A stretch of DNA of 64,000 bases from Erythrobacter sp. (GTDB taxonomy: Bacteria > Pseudomonadota > Alphaproteobacteria > Sphingomonadales > Sphingomonadaceae). Location of the stretch: NCBI RefSeq assembly GCF_024305245.1, contig NZ_JAMWYX010000006.1, positions 124,001-188,000 of the forward strand. The letters run 5' to 3'. Shown in pieces: positions 53,240-62,088 of the stretch. The position numbers and the translations under genes were made by a program. Numbering within the stretch: the first letter of the stretch is position 1; every line of letters begins with the position of its first letter. The notes below the pieces were generated by a model. It did not search any database and had not been told where the DNA came from. It saw only the letters and a program-made list of their open reading frames with translations.

Positions 53240-54026
53240 CTGGAGACCTGATCCGCGCCAGTATGCCGCCCAGCGCCATCCTGACCTTCCGTGGGGATAC
53301 TGGCTGCGCGTCGACCCTGCCATTCACGGCGTGATCGATGAAGTTGGCGGCCTTTGGCCAAGCTTGCGCCACTACTTCTGGACGCATCGCCTTTCCATGC
53401 CAGACAAGGGGATCTGCCCGGTCGACCGCGGATGCGATGTGCTCCTGGCCATCCTTCATGCCAAGATGAACCGGATGGTTGGTTACGAAGAGTGGGTTAC
53501 CGACCTGTTTGGTGAAAGCTGGGAGGGTCAGCGCCACTATATGTCGTGGCTCTATGGCCAAGGCCTCATCGCTGACAGCCAAGTGACGATCGAAGGCGAG
53601 GCTGCAGCGCGGATGCTGGCAGCGACGCGGCCTCTCGATGCCCCTGATCTCGCGCCGCTCGAGTTCCCTGTCAGCTGGAACGGGCTAGATCGTTGCGTAA
53701 CCCGCGGGCGGCGCGAGCAGATCATGGCAGCGCAAGAAGCAATGGGCAGGGCGCTGCGATACCGCTTCGTGCGAGAACCGGTTGCAGACAGGCCGGGCAT
53801 CAAGCTCATCGGGTTCGAATTGGGCAACAACATCCCTCTCACCCGGGTGCTGTGGACGCTCACCTTTCCGGACGACCACGCGCGTGATCGGCTGTTCGCC
53901 TTCATCGCGGATCGCCTCGACCGCTGGCAGGCATGGGGCGAGATGGCGGCAATCGAAGGCTCGCGAGCCTTCAGCGAACATCTACTGCGCCTGAAGTTCG
54001 CGGACGAGCCGTTCGACTTTGGCTGA
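53229..54026 (+). CDS. Hypothetical protein
   Basis: This 265-aa protein begins MTRNWRPDPRQYAAQRHPDL and has aromatic-rich stretches (YEEWVTDLFGESWEGQRHYM). I recognise no family. The ATG at 53229 is preceded by AAGGGAGGG and overlaps the previous gene; the frame is open further upstream but that part is a shadow. It is probably part of the same transcript as the gene at 52475. Confidence 0.6.
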   Translation: MTRNWRPDPRQYAAQRHPDLPWGYWLRVDPAIHGVIDEVGGLWPSLRHYFWTHRLSMPDKGICPVDRGCDVLLAILHAKMNRMVGYEEWVTDLFGESWEGQRHYMSWLYGQGLIADSQVTIEGEAAARMLAATRPLDAPDLAPLEFPVSWNGLDRCVTRGRREQIMAAQEAMGRALRYRFVREPVADRPGIKLIGFELGNNIPLTRVLWTLTFPDDHARDRLFAFIADRLDRWQAWGEMAAIEGSRAFSEHLLRLKFADEPFDFG

Positions 54027-54168
54027 ACGGGAGGGGTGCTGCCGGCAAGGCAGCATCCCTTGCCACCTTTCTTCCCACCACCATCAGAAATCGTCCAGCG
54101 CAATGCCAGGCGACGCCTCTTCGCGAAGCGCCGCCTGTCTGCGCCTGGGCAAAGGACACACCGATATC

Positions 54169-54756
54169 ATGCAACGCCTTCCTCACTCCGAAACCCTCAC
54201 TTCCCTGTCGATCATCCGCACCCACCCCGAGAGTGATCCGCGCTCAGCAATAAGCTCGCTGGCACTCTTCACGATCACACGCAGCGGTCGGTGCGAACCT
54301 GCGTTCGACATCGAGCATCATTTTTTCGATCCCACCGACAACCAGGCAGACATCCTTCGGGGCGTTGCTCGAAGCATACCAATGGATGCCGTGGTGCTAA
54401 TCCGGCAATATCCGCCATTAGCGCCATGGATGCGGGACGAGAGCGACGCCGCGGAACCGTTAGATCCTCCGACCGATGTGCAGTTCCTCGCACGCGAACT
54501 CGACACAGCTGCTGTCATTGGCTTCGAGGTTGACGACCACGAGCTTGCCGACGCGGGCCTGGCGCTCGGAATACATTTGCCCGGGTCCGCTTCAACGCCG
54601 ATGCATTGGCGTCGCCGCGCAACGCTCCACGCGCAGGCTATGTGGGTGATCTACTGCGCTGCATTCTGCCCGCTAAATGAACAGCGCGCACTGTTCGCCG
54701 CGCACATTGCTTGGGGCGCGATCCAGCGGGTGAGGGAAAGGGCAGTGCTGAAGTGA
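54169..54756 (+). CDS. Hypothetical protein, possibly exonuclease-like
   Basis: This 195-aa protein reads SLSIIRTHPESDPRSAISSL then DIEHHFFDPTDNQADILRG and ends in a helical HWRRRATLHAQAMWVIYCA segment. No motif is decisive. The ATG at 54169 has AAAGGA upstream; the longer frame back to 54019 overlaps the preceding gene. It is probably the last gene of the plasmid-like group. Confidence 0.55.
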   Translation: MQRLPHSETLTSLSIIRTHPESDPRSAISSLALFTITRSGRCEPAFDIEHHFFDPTDNQADILRGVARSIPMDAVVLIRQYPPLAPWMRDESDAAEPLDPPTDVQFLARELDTAAVIGFEVDDHELADAGLALGIHLPGSASTPMHWRRRATLHAQAMWVIYCAAFCPLNEQRALFAAHIAWGAIQRVRERAVLK

Positions 54757-54787
54757 GCGAGCTGTCACCTCTCACCACGGTCATTTT

Positions 54788-55498
54788 CTAGCGGACGATG
54801 GCGCGGCGATATCCGGCGGCTTGGGCCTGCGCTTCTGTGCAGAAGAAGGCCTCGGCCCGTGTCTCCTCATAATATGGCATGCCTGGCAGGTGATAGATCC
54901 ACTCGCCCCTGCGCGAGTGGTTGCCCTTGATCAGGCACATGCCACTGCGTTCAAACCGGCGCGGTGCCACGCTTGCCCTAGTAGTGGTTCGAGCAGTGCG
55001 CGGGCGTTCAGTGGCCATCTGCTGGCTCGCCCGGTAATCTTCTGGAAGCTGGAAATCCCATTGCCAGATGCCTGACCGCGATGTTCGGGCGCGGGCTTCA
55101 GCTGCAACATAGTCATCGCCATAGCGCCGGAATGCCGTGGCCCATCCCGATGCCACCAGAGCATCGCCGACATCCACGCCTGACGTGCTGCATCGTGCGA
55201 CAGTGCGGCCGTAGGTGTCAGTATCCTGGGCAATGCAGGCCAGTGTGGCGCCTCCGATCAGGCCCTCCAGCGCCTCTTTAGCCATGACGCCGCAAGCAAC
55301 CGGCGAACCATTGCTGAAGCAAGTCTGCGTGAACTCAGGCGCATCGACGCCAAACAAGCGCACCTCCGTGCCTCCAACCCTGAGCGAGTCCCCGTCGATC
55401 ACTTCGGCGGTTCCCTCGATATCGTTGGCCGAAACGAGAGACGGCACGCACGCCGCGAACAGTGCAGCGGTTGCGCGAAGCAGGGCGGGTCTGAACAT
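54788..55498 (-). CDS. Exported thermonuclease-like (SNase) protein
   Basis: This 236-aa protein has a signal peptide (MFRPALLRATAALFAACV ... SA), so it is secreted or periplasmic. It has the staphylococcal-nuclease motifs EVIDGDSLRVGGTEVRLFGV followed by DAPE and YGRTVARC. A C-terminal ~60-residue segment with GNHSRRGEWIYHLPGMPYYE is typical of many proteobacterial SNase proteins and may bind metal. Expected activity is calcium-dependent cleavage of DNA or RNA. The start at 55498 begins the signal peptide; a 10-residue longer start is possible. Confidence 0.88.
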   Translation of the reverse strand: MFRPALLRATAALFAACVPSLVSANDIEGTAEVIDGDSLRVGGTEVRLFGVDAPEFTQTCFSNGSPVACGVMAKEALEGLIGGATLACIAQDTDTYGRTVARCSTSGVDVGDALVASGWATAFRRYGDDYVAAEARARTSRSGIWQWDFQLPEDYRASQQMATERPRTARTTTRASVAPRRFERSGMCLIKGNHSRRGEWIYHLPGMPYYEETRAEAFFCTEAQAQAAGYRRAIVR

Positions 55499-55625
55499 TG
55501 CGCATCCCAAATGGTTTGAAGGCCGCATACTTGCGGAAGGATCTTAAGAACCTCTGACCTGAGGCGGTGGGCGAGTTGGGAGGAGGCGGCGTATCAGGGG
55601 TTTCTGCGCGCGTAATGGATGGCAC

Positions 55626-55669
55626 CTGTTCCCCGAGCAACTATCGACTGTTCCCCGAGCAACTATCGA
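55626..55669. repeat. Perfect 22-bp tandem duplication
   Basis: Two identical 22-base units, each beginning CTGTTCCCCGAG, stand head-to-tail at 55626-55647 and 55648-55669 in the intergenic gap between the SNase gene and the ART-like gene. This is recent, since the copies are identical. Confidence 0.85.
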
Positions 55670-55776
55670 CGAGGTGACACTTTCTTCAGCATCAATGCCT
55701 AAACCGGTAGCACGGCGGGTGGCACAGGTAAGGAAAACCGGCCGGCCTTCGAACCAAGTAAGACGGAGTTTCAGGC

Positions 55777-56442
55777 GTGTTCAAGATCAGCGAACAATGG
55801 AAGGACTTCGAACGTCCTGCAAGGCGCGGTGCAAAGGGCTGGAATAAGGACTTTTCCGATGGCATCTCGATCTTCCTGCGCCACGATGATGGGGCGCGCT
55901 GCAGTCTTACTTCCGATCTCATTCAGGCATGGCAGTTCGAGCTTCCACTGAATCGGGCGATGGCCAGCGGCGCACTGCGACAAGCTTGGGAAAGCGAACC
56001 ATACTTGGGTGGGAGGCGATGCGGGTCCTTCGTAAGCAAGGTCGCGCACGACGAGGGCGATGATATCTATTGGACCATGGACGAGTTCGCCGAAGACTGG
56101 GGGCCGAGCCTGATGACCTCCGAAGAGCAGGAGAAGTTCAAGGCAATGGAATTCCCTCTCACCGTATATCGGGGAGGGACCGGCAGCATCGACGAGGTTG
56201 CGCAGGGTATCAGCTGGACGTTGGACCTCGAGATTGCCAAATTTTATGCATTGGACTGGCCTAAGCGATGGGGCATCGAGCGTGAGCCGATGATTGTCTC
56301 CATGCAGGTGGACTGCGAAGACGACGTCTTTGCCTTTCTCGATGGACGCAAGGAGTCGGAAATGCTCGTGCCACACGCCTCGTTACTTCGCGACGCGATG
56401 ACCGAGGTGACGGATCGCGTGGACGTCAGATTGGCTGGATAG
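55777..56442 (+). CDS. Predicted ADP-ribosyltransferase-fold protein
   Basis: This 221-aa protein has in its second half the layout of R-S-E mono-ADP-ribosyltransferases: Arg132 (PLTVYRGG), Ser146/Thr148 (GISWTLDLEIAKFYA) and E-x-E at 194-196 (RKESEMLVP). Such proteins occur as phage modifiers of host enzymes and as toxins. The N-terminal ~120 residues are not recognised. The start is a GTG with GGAG 9 bases upstream. It stands alone, next to a tandem duplication and degenerate repeats. The assignment is by motif pattern only. Confidence 0.55.
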   Translation: MFKISEQWKDFERPARRGAKGWNKDFSDGISIFLRHDDGARCSLTSDLIQAWQFELPLNRAMASGALRQAWESEPYLGGRRCGSFVSKVAHDEGDDIYWTMDEFAEDWGPSLMTSEEQEKFKAMEFPLTVYRGGTGSIDEVAQGISWTLDLEIAKFYALDWPKRWGIEREPMIVSMQVDCEDDVFAFLDGRKESEMLVPHASLLRDAMTEVTDRVDVRLAG

Positions 56443-56988
56443 CGGCAGTGCGCCTGCAGCGCCCTCCTCGATCCCGTCTGTCTCGAGAAGAAGAAGATCC
56501 CGATAACTTACCGCTTGCGACACGCGCTTTCGGGAATCGTCGACTTTCCGACGCCTCTCGGCGACCGAAACTCTAAACGGCGACTATTCGGCAGCTTTCC
56601 GGCTCACATTACTGAAAAGCTGCCGTGCGACGTTCAAATACGGCGTTTCCTATGCAGCTTCGCGCAGGTTCTGGCGTAACCGCCAGCGTGCCGATTGGCA
56701 ATTGTATCGATGGGGCAACAAGAGGCAAATGGTCGCCCTTCACCCTTCCACGGATCGACGGCAGTTGTCGACCCAGAGGCGATCGTTCACGATCGCCAAA
56801 GTGAATGTTCAATTTGGCCCGAAGCCGACATTCCGCTTTCAGGGTCGCGCTCCTACCCCGCTTATGACCGAAGCTGGGTGGTTTTCTGCCACTCGACCGA
56901 TACCGTCTCATAGGACTTGGTGCGGCGCTTCCCTGCTGGCGGGCTAGTCAGTCACCTGCCCTGCTCATGGCCGGATGTGGTTGGATAG
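56443..56988. other. Intergenic with degenerate repeat blocks
   Basis: About 545 bases with no supported gene. It contains GCAGCTTTCCGG, GAAAAGCTGCCG, and at 56824 GCCGACATTCCGCTTTCA, blocks of the interspersed repeat family seen around 22-33 kb and at 62.4 kb. Confidence 0.4.
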
Positions 56989-57300
56989 TTGTATGCTTCG
57001 GGCTTTAGCCCAGAGGAAATCAAGCGCCGGATCGCCAAAGTTAATGCGCGGGGCGACAGCGGTAGTGGACGAACAGTCCCCAATGACCCACCGTCTTACG
57101 CGCCTACATATCCTCTAGCAGCAGAGCGACGGATCCAAGTGACACAAGTCTTGGCGCTCGAACTGCGCCCCGGTGACATGGTTACCATGAACAGCGTCCC
57201 GAACTTCAACCGCGTTGCCGTAAAGCAGAAGATCGAAGCCATCGGCGTCATCCTGCCCTTACCTCCACCCTACGGACCCGACCTCAATCCTATCGAGTAA
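56989..57300 (+). pseudogene. IS630-family transposase remnant
   Basis: The frame ends LALELRPGDMVTMNSVPNFN, then VKQKIEAIGVILPLPPPYGP DLNPIE and a stop: the C-terminal DDE region of IS630 (normally 'LPPYSPDLNPIE'). The upstream part GFSPEEIKRRIAKVNARGDS is probably unrelated or shuffled. The element is truncated at both sides; the 57301-57461 gap after it holds nothing recognisable. Confidence 0.7.
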
Positions 57301-57461
57301 GGCGTCCCCCTTGGTCAAAGCGATGCTGTGAATGGTGGGCGAACGCATCGTCCGCCATTCACAGTGAACTGATCAGGAGGCTCGTGATTATGTTCCAGCT
57401 CAACAAATAAGCCAATCACTTCAAGCCATGCATCCACAAACCTCACTGAACGGAAGATCCC

Positions 57462-58007
57462 CTAAGATTTAAAGAATACACGATAACATAAGCTCATAAA
57501 CATCACATGTGCATTCCAGAAAATATGCGCAGATGAAGTAGTCCAAAAAGAGGACTTAAGACCTTCCTTATTGGCACAGACGATAAATAGAATGGAGAGA
57601 TAAAAAAATCCAACAGCTCGACTTAATGCCATCCAATCTGCGCCATGCAAACCCCAAGACAAAAGCGAGACCATCGAAGCGAAGAAAACCGCTTGATATG
57701 ATGCATTCTTCAAAAAATGCTTCGAAACATGCCACACTGCGAGAAATATTAAGGTTTCTAATATTGGCCCAATGAAAATAACAAAAACATATTTCAATGC
57801 GTGGATTATCTGGAAATTGGAAATGTTGCCTACATTTTCTATTTCTATGTGAGGGCTTTTTATCAAAAATGCCTTTACTGCAACATTCACAACAATGCTT
57901 GAAATGGCACATAGAAGCCCGACACTAAAGGTAGTGAAGAACTTAATTCTCAGCATTTTGCGGAAGTCGCCCCCGACCATAGTCGGGGGCGTGGTATTGG
58001 CTCTCAT
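57462..58007 (-). CDS. CPBP/Abi-like membrane protease family protein (processing or immunity)
   Basis: This 181-aa, relatively AT-rich gene encodes a protein with about five membrane segments. It resembles the CPBP (Abi) family: motif 1 is degenerate (PILE84TLIF, one Glu instead of EE), motif 2 is SWGLH121 and motif 3 is intact HIFWN (His161-x3-Asn165). CPBP proteins beside bacteriocin genes act as immunity proteins or in maturation. The ATG overlaps the stop of the precursor gene by 4 bases (ATGA), so the two are translationally coupled. The N-terminus carries a short polar stretch before the first helix. Confidence 0.7.
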   Translation of the reverse strand: MRANTTPPTMVGGDFRKMLRIKFFTTFSVGLLCAISSIVVNVAVKAFLIKSPHIEIENVGNISNFQIIHALKYVFVIFIGPILETLIFLAVWHVSKHFLKNASYQAVFFASMVSLLSWGLHGADWMALSRAVGFFYLSILFIVCANKEGLKSSFWTTSSAHIFWNAHVMFMSLCYRVFFKS

Positions 58008-58540
58008 GGCTCGACAGGATCTATACTGTCACTATCGTTAAGAAGATCGTTAGAGCCATCGACGCCCCTATGAGCTCCTCCGGTTTTCCAATCGATATAT
58101 TCGGACCCGTCTAAATCAATGGTTGTCATTAAATCACTAATATTATCAAAGAACGTTCCAAGAGAAGTCCAAGGATTGTTTAGAGTTTCGTCAATGTAGC
58201 CCCCCAAGTCAGCCCATCTAGTGTCACTGTCCACCCAGTCATGGAAGGCGTCATTTTGCGCCCATGCTTCTGGATTATAGTGAACGCCGTCCTTTTCATA
58301 GGAATCGACTACTTCGCCTTCACTGGCTTTTCCGTCACCGTTTGCGTCGTAAAACCAAATGGCATCTGCTCCCTTAAAGACATCATCACCCGATACCACG
58401 CTGACATCGGTCGAATGACGGTCACGCCACTCCTGGTCTTCGCGGGCGGTCTTAAGTCGGCTGCCGCCGGTAACAAGAGCCAACTCGGATTGATCTAAAT
58501 GCCTGAATCCCATGCGTGACTGGTTTGCATGACTAAGCAT
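58004..58540 (-). CDS. Double-glycine-leader secreted protein precursor with EF-hand loop
   Basis: This 178-aa protein is predicted to be cleaved after Gly26. The leader ends ELALVTGG, an exact fit to the E-L-x2-I/V-x-G-G consensus of C39-peptidase substrates. The mature ~152-aa part is acidic and carries a perfect EF-hand loop at 65-76 (DANGDGKASEGE, ligands at 1,3,5,9,12) and a second Asp-rich DLDGSEYIDW stretch at ~142-151. Cysteines are absent. AAGGAAA lies about 6 bases before the ATG. It is far longer than most class II bacteriocins or microcins. It may be a bacteriocin, a contact or predation toxin, or a signalling or adhesive protein; I do not recognise a family. Confidence 0.75.
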   Translation of the reverse strand: MLSHANQSRMGFRHLDQSELALVTGGSRLKTAREDQEWRDRHSTDVSVVSGDDVFKGADAIWFYDANGDGKASEGEVVDSYEKDGVHYNPEAWAQNDAFHDWVDSDTRWADLGGYIDETLNNPWTSLGTFFDNISDLMTTIDLDGSEYIDWKTGGAHRGVDGSNDLLNDSDSIDPVEP

Positions 58541-58621
58541 ACTACTTTCCTTCGCTTGAAAATCCGCACCTTTTGGTTCCCACTAACCGGAGGTGATGCG
58601 GAAGGAACCTCCGATTGTTCG

Positions 58622-60847
58622 TTAAGGAGACGCTGTTTTGTCACTCGTCCAACTATGGGATGTGGTCGATGTATTGATCGCGGCCCCCTCGCTCAGTGTC
58701 GGGCCAGGTGCACGAGCCCGCATGTCCTGCGGCACCTCCTTCAATGATCCAGCTATCACGGCGACCAACTTTCCCGATGCTACCAACGTCGCTGGGCGAT
58801 GTGCCACAGCGATGCGAGTGATGCTTAGCGCCTTGATGACCTCGAGGATCTTTGCTTCATTTTCAGCATCAAGATTGGCAGTGCCTTCATCGAGTATCAG
58901 AACCTTTGGCGCGGGATAGAGCGCCCGCGCCAGCAACACCCGCTGCAACTGGCCGCCGGATAACACTGAGCCCATGTCGCCGACGAGCGTCTCATAGCCC
59001 ATCGGCATCTTCTCGATCTCGGCATCGATTTGGGCTTGCTGTGCAACCTCACGGACGCGGGCCATGTCGATTTCCGGGTCGAAGAACGCGATGTTCTCGG
59101 CGATGGACCCCGCATAGAGCATGTCGCCCTGCGCAACCGATCCGATGCAGCGCCGATACTTGCCCTTGCGATAGGAAGAGATCGGCCGATCGCCGAGCCG
59201 GATCGCCCCGCTGCTGGGCTCGAACAGGCCAATCAGGATATTCATCAGCGTCGTCTTGCCACCGCCCGATGGCCCAGTGATCGCAATGAACTCGCCAGGC
59301 TCGATGGTCAGGCTCACCCCGTTCAGCACCATCGGCTCGTTGGCACCATAGCGGTAGAACACCCGGTCCAGCACCAGCGGCTTGGTAAAGTCCGGCTCGT
59401 CGTTGCTCTTTTCGGTCTCGCCCTCCTCAGTCGGCGAGAGAGCAATGTCCGCAATGCGGGTAAGGTGCACCTTGACGATCTGGTAGTTGATTGCCTGCTC
59501 GGTCAGCCGCATGCCCGCATCGAGGAACTGCTGCTTGTAGGCCTGAAACGCGAAGATCATGCCCACGGTTAGGACGCTGTCAAAGGCAAGGGTGATCGCC
59601 ACATAGACGAACACCACCCGTTCGGCGCCGACCACGAACTGCCCCAGCGCGTCGAACCCGGCGGTGAGGCGCCCGAGCTTGACCTGCGCATTGACCGCAT
59701 CGGCCTTGCTTTTCTGCCACAGCCGCTGGCGATTTCCCTCCTGCCCGAATGCCTTGATCGCGGCGATCCCGCGCACGCTCTCGATGAAATTGGAATTCTC
59801 TTTTGCCATCGTCGTAATGACGTCGAGGTTGCGGAGCTTGATTGCCTGCAGGAAGGCAAGCCGTAGGAAGACGTAGAGCCCGAGGGCGACGCAGGCGACC
59901 CCGCCCAGCACCGGCGAGTAAACGAACATCAGCGCCAGCGTCAGCACTGCCATCAGCCCGTCGATGAACGCTGCTATCATCCCCTGGCTGATCAGCTGGC
60001 TGATTGGCTGGGTCGAGCCGAACCGCGATATAATATCGCCGACGTGTCGCTTCTCAAAATAGTCCAATGGCAGGCGCATCAGGTGGCGGAACAGGTTGAC
60101 GATGACTTGGTAGGACAGCGAGTTCGACAGGGTGACCAGGATCAGCGAGCGCAGCCAGCTTGCCATGAGGTTGATCACCGCCAGTCCACCGAACCCGAGC
60201 GCCAGCATCAGCAGCAGGTCGCTGTCGAACGCCGGGAACACCGTATCGATCGAGATCTGCAGAAAGAATGGCGTGGCCAGCACCACCAGCTGCATCACCA
60301 GCGACAGCAGCACGACCTGCCGGATCGTGCCCCAGAACCCTGTCATCTTCGACCAGAGCTGGGTGATGTTGAGCTGGCGCTGTTCGATCTTTGGCTTGAA
60401 GCTTTCGGAGCGCAGCAGATCGAGGGCTACACCAGTCCATGAGCGCGAGACATCGGCCTCGCCTAGCACTACAGCACCGCGCGCTGGGTCGTGGATGTGG
60501 TAGCGCCGTCCGCGGATACCGCCGGTGATCGCGGTCAGCACCACGAAGTGGTTTAAGTTCCAGTGCAGGATCGCCGGCATGCCAAGGTGCGGCAGATCCT
60601 CGATCTCGCCCCGAAGCGGCCTGGCATTGAACCCGATGTCTTCGGCGACCTGCATCACCTGCTTGAGGTTCGCGCCTTTGAGGCTCATCCCGTAGCGCTG
60701 GCGCAGGGCGATGAGATCAGTCTTGTAGCCATGGAAGCCGGACACCATTGCCAGGCATGAAAGAGCGCATTCGCTTGCTTCACCTTGTGGAATATAGGGG
60801 GTCCGTTGCCGCCCGGAAAACTCCACAAGGTCGAGCGGGCTGTTCAT
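58622..60847 (-). CDS. Peptidase-containing ABC transporter (PCAT), C39 family
   Basis: This 741-aa protein has the three-domain bacteriocin-exporter layout: an N-terminal C39 peptidase with Gln21, catalytic Cys27 (QGEASECALSCLAMV), His100 (ILHWNLNHFVVL) and Asp120 (YHIHDPARG); a six-helix membrane domain; and an ATPase with Walker A ITGPSGGGKTTL, signature LSGGQLQRVLLARAL and Walker B VLILDEGTANLD. It cuts the leader after Gly-Gly and exports the product. The start overlaps the HlyD stop by 4 bases (ATGA). The precursor gene follows 81 bases downstream in the same direction. Confidence 0.95.
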   Translation of the reverse strand: MNSPLDLVEFSGRQRTPYIPQGEASECALSCLAMVSGFHGYKTDLIALRQRYGMSLKGANLKQVMQVAEDIGFNARPLRGEIEDLPHLGMPAILHWNLNHFVVLTAITGGIRGRRYHIHDPARGAVVLGEADVSRSWTGVALDLLRSESFKPKIEQRQLNITQLWSKMTGFWGTIRQVVLLSLVMQLVVLATPFFLQISIDTVFPAFDSDLLLMLALGFGGLAVINLMASWLRSLILVTLSNSLSYQVIVNLFRHLMRLPLDYFEKRHVGDIISRFGSTQPISQLISQGMIAAFIDGLMAVLTLALMFVYSPVLGGVACVALGLYVFLRLAFLQAIKLRNLDVITTMAKENSNFIESVRGIAAIKAFGQEGNRQRLWQKSKADAVNAQVKLGRLTAGFDALGQFVVGAERVVFVYVAITLAFDSVLTVGMIFAFQAYKQQFLDAGMRLTEQAINYQIVKVHLTRIADIALSPTEEGETEKSNDEPDFTKPLVLDRVFYRYGANEPMVLNGVSLTIEPGEFIAITGPSGGGKTTLMNILIGLFEPSSGAIRLGDRPISSYRKGKYRRCIGSVAQGDMLYAGSIAENIAFFDPEIDMARVREVAQQAQIDAEIEKMPMGYETLVGDMGSVLSGGQLQRVLLARALYPAPKVLILDEGTANLDAENEAKILEVIKALSITRIAVAHRPATLVASGKLVAVIAGSLKEVPQDMRARAPGPTLSEGAAINTSTTSHSWTSDKTASP

Positions 60848-62088
60848 GCCGTGCGGTTCAACAAGGCGTTGAGCGGCTGTAGTAACCAGGCAAGGAACGT
60901 CTGACGCTCAAGCACGATATTGGCCTGAAGCGTCATTCCGGCCTGGAGCGGGCTGGGGCCGCCGAACGCATCGATGCGCTGCTGATCGAGCGAAACTTTG
61001 ATCCGGTAAACGGGCTCTTCGAACGGGAACGGGATGTCGGTCTCGCGCGGGTCGAGTGCTGTGCGCGAGATGTTTGCCACCTTGCCGCCGAAGCTCCCGA
61101 AACGTTGGTAAGGGAACGCGTCATACAGAAGCCGGGTCTCCTTCCCCGCCTCCACAAATCCAACTGCGCGGGTTGGGGCATAGAGCTCGGCCATCAGTTC
61201 TGCGCCGTCCGGCACGATTACCATCACGGGGCGGGATGCGTTGACCGAGCGGCCCACGCCGGCAGCCAAGGCTGTCACCCGCCCGTCTATAGGCGCGCTG
61301 ATGACGTAGCTCTGTTCGCCCTCAAGCCTGGCTTGCTCCGCATTCAGCGCCTGCAAGCTATCGCGGATCTGCGAGACGCCCTGCTCGGCCTCGATGGCGA
61401 CGCTGGCGAGTTGAGCACGTGCCTGCTGCGCGTCAGAAGTTCTCGCGGTTAGCTGCTGGCGAAGGTTGGCTAGGCTCTGCTGCGATGACAGCAGGGTCTG
61501 GCGGCGACGCTCCATCTCAACCTTGCTCACGAACCCGCGTTCGACCACGGCCAGGACCTGATCGAACATTTGCTGGTTCGAGACCACCACCTGTTCCTGC
61601 AGGGCGATCTGATCGCGCAGGCTCATCGCCTGCTGCTCGGCCGAGGTGATGATGGTAGCGAGCCGCCCACGTTCGGCTGTCGCTCTACCACCCGCCATCG
61701 CAACCTGAGCCTCGGTCAGCTGCTGCCGTGCGGCAAGCGCTCCAAGCCCTCTGCCAGCGACATCACCGCCGCCGGTCGACCCGCGGTCTGAATTGATGAC
61801 CAGCAGCCGATCGCCTTTGCGGATCAGCTGCCCTTCCTGCACCGCAAGTTCGCTCACCACCCCAGGTTGCAGCGCCACAACCTTGGCGCTGGGAACGCTG
61901 GTCACGAGCATGCCCGGCACCGTCTCGATCCGTGCGTATGTGCCAACACTCACCCAGACGGCCGCAATGGCGATGATGCCAAAAAGTGAACCCGCAAACA
62001 GCTTGGTGGACAGCGGCTGAGTAAAAACGACTTCGCCATGCAGGCGGTCGTTTTGCTGCTCAAGCGCTTCTTTCCGGAATAACGTCAA
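60844..62088 (-). CDS. HlyD/CvaA-family adaptor of the double-glycine exporter
   Basis: This 414-aa protein has one membrane anchor (LFGIIAIAAVWVSVGTYARI), a lipoyl half (GVVSELAVQEGQLIRKGDRL), a long coiled-coil hairpin (residues ~115-260), the second half (SAPIDGRVTALAAGVGRSV) and a C-terminal barrel. It resembles CvaA/NisT-type adaptors of C39 exporters. It is the first gene of the four-gene minus-strand operon. No TolC gene is in this operon; the TolC at 26919 belongs to another unit. Confidence 0.92.
   Translation of the reverse strand: MTLFRKEALEQQNDRLHGEVVFTQPLSTKLFAGSLFGIIAIAAVWVSVGTYARIETVPGMLVTSVPSAKVVALQPGVVSELAVQEGQLIRKGDRLLVINSDRGSTGGGDVAGRGLGALAARQQLTEAQVAMAGGRATAERGRLATIITSAEQQAMSLRDQIALQEQVVVSNQQMFDQVLAVVERGFVSKVEMERRRQTLLSSQQSLANLRQQLTARTSDAQQARAQLASVAIEAEQGVSQIRDSLQALNAEQARLEGEQSYVISAPIDGRVTALAAGVGRSVNASRPVMVIVPDGAELMAELYAPTRAVGFVEAGKETRLLYDAFPYQRFGSFGGKVANISRTALDPRETDIPFPFEEPVYRIKVSLDQQRIDAFGGPSPLQAGMTLQANIVLERQTFLAWLLQPLNALLNRTA

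Noticed and set aside
55626..55669. A CRISPR array
   Set aside because: Only two head-to-tail copies without spacers; it is a simple tandem duplication.
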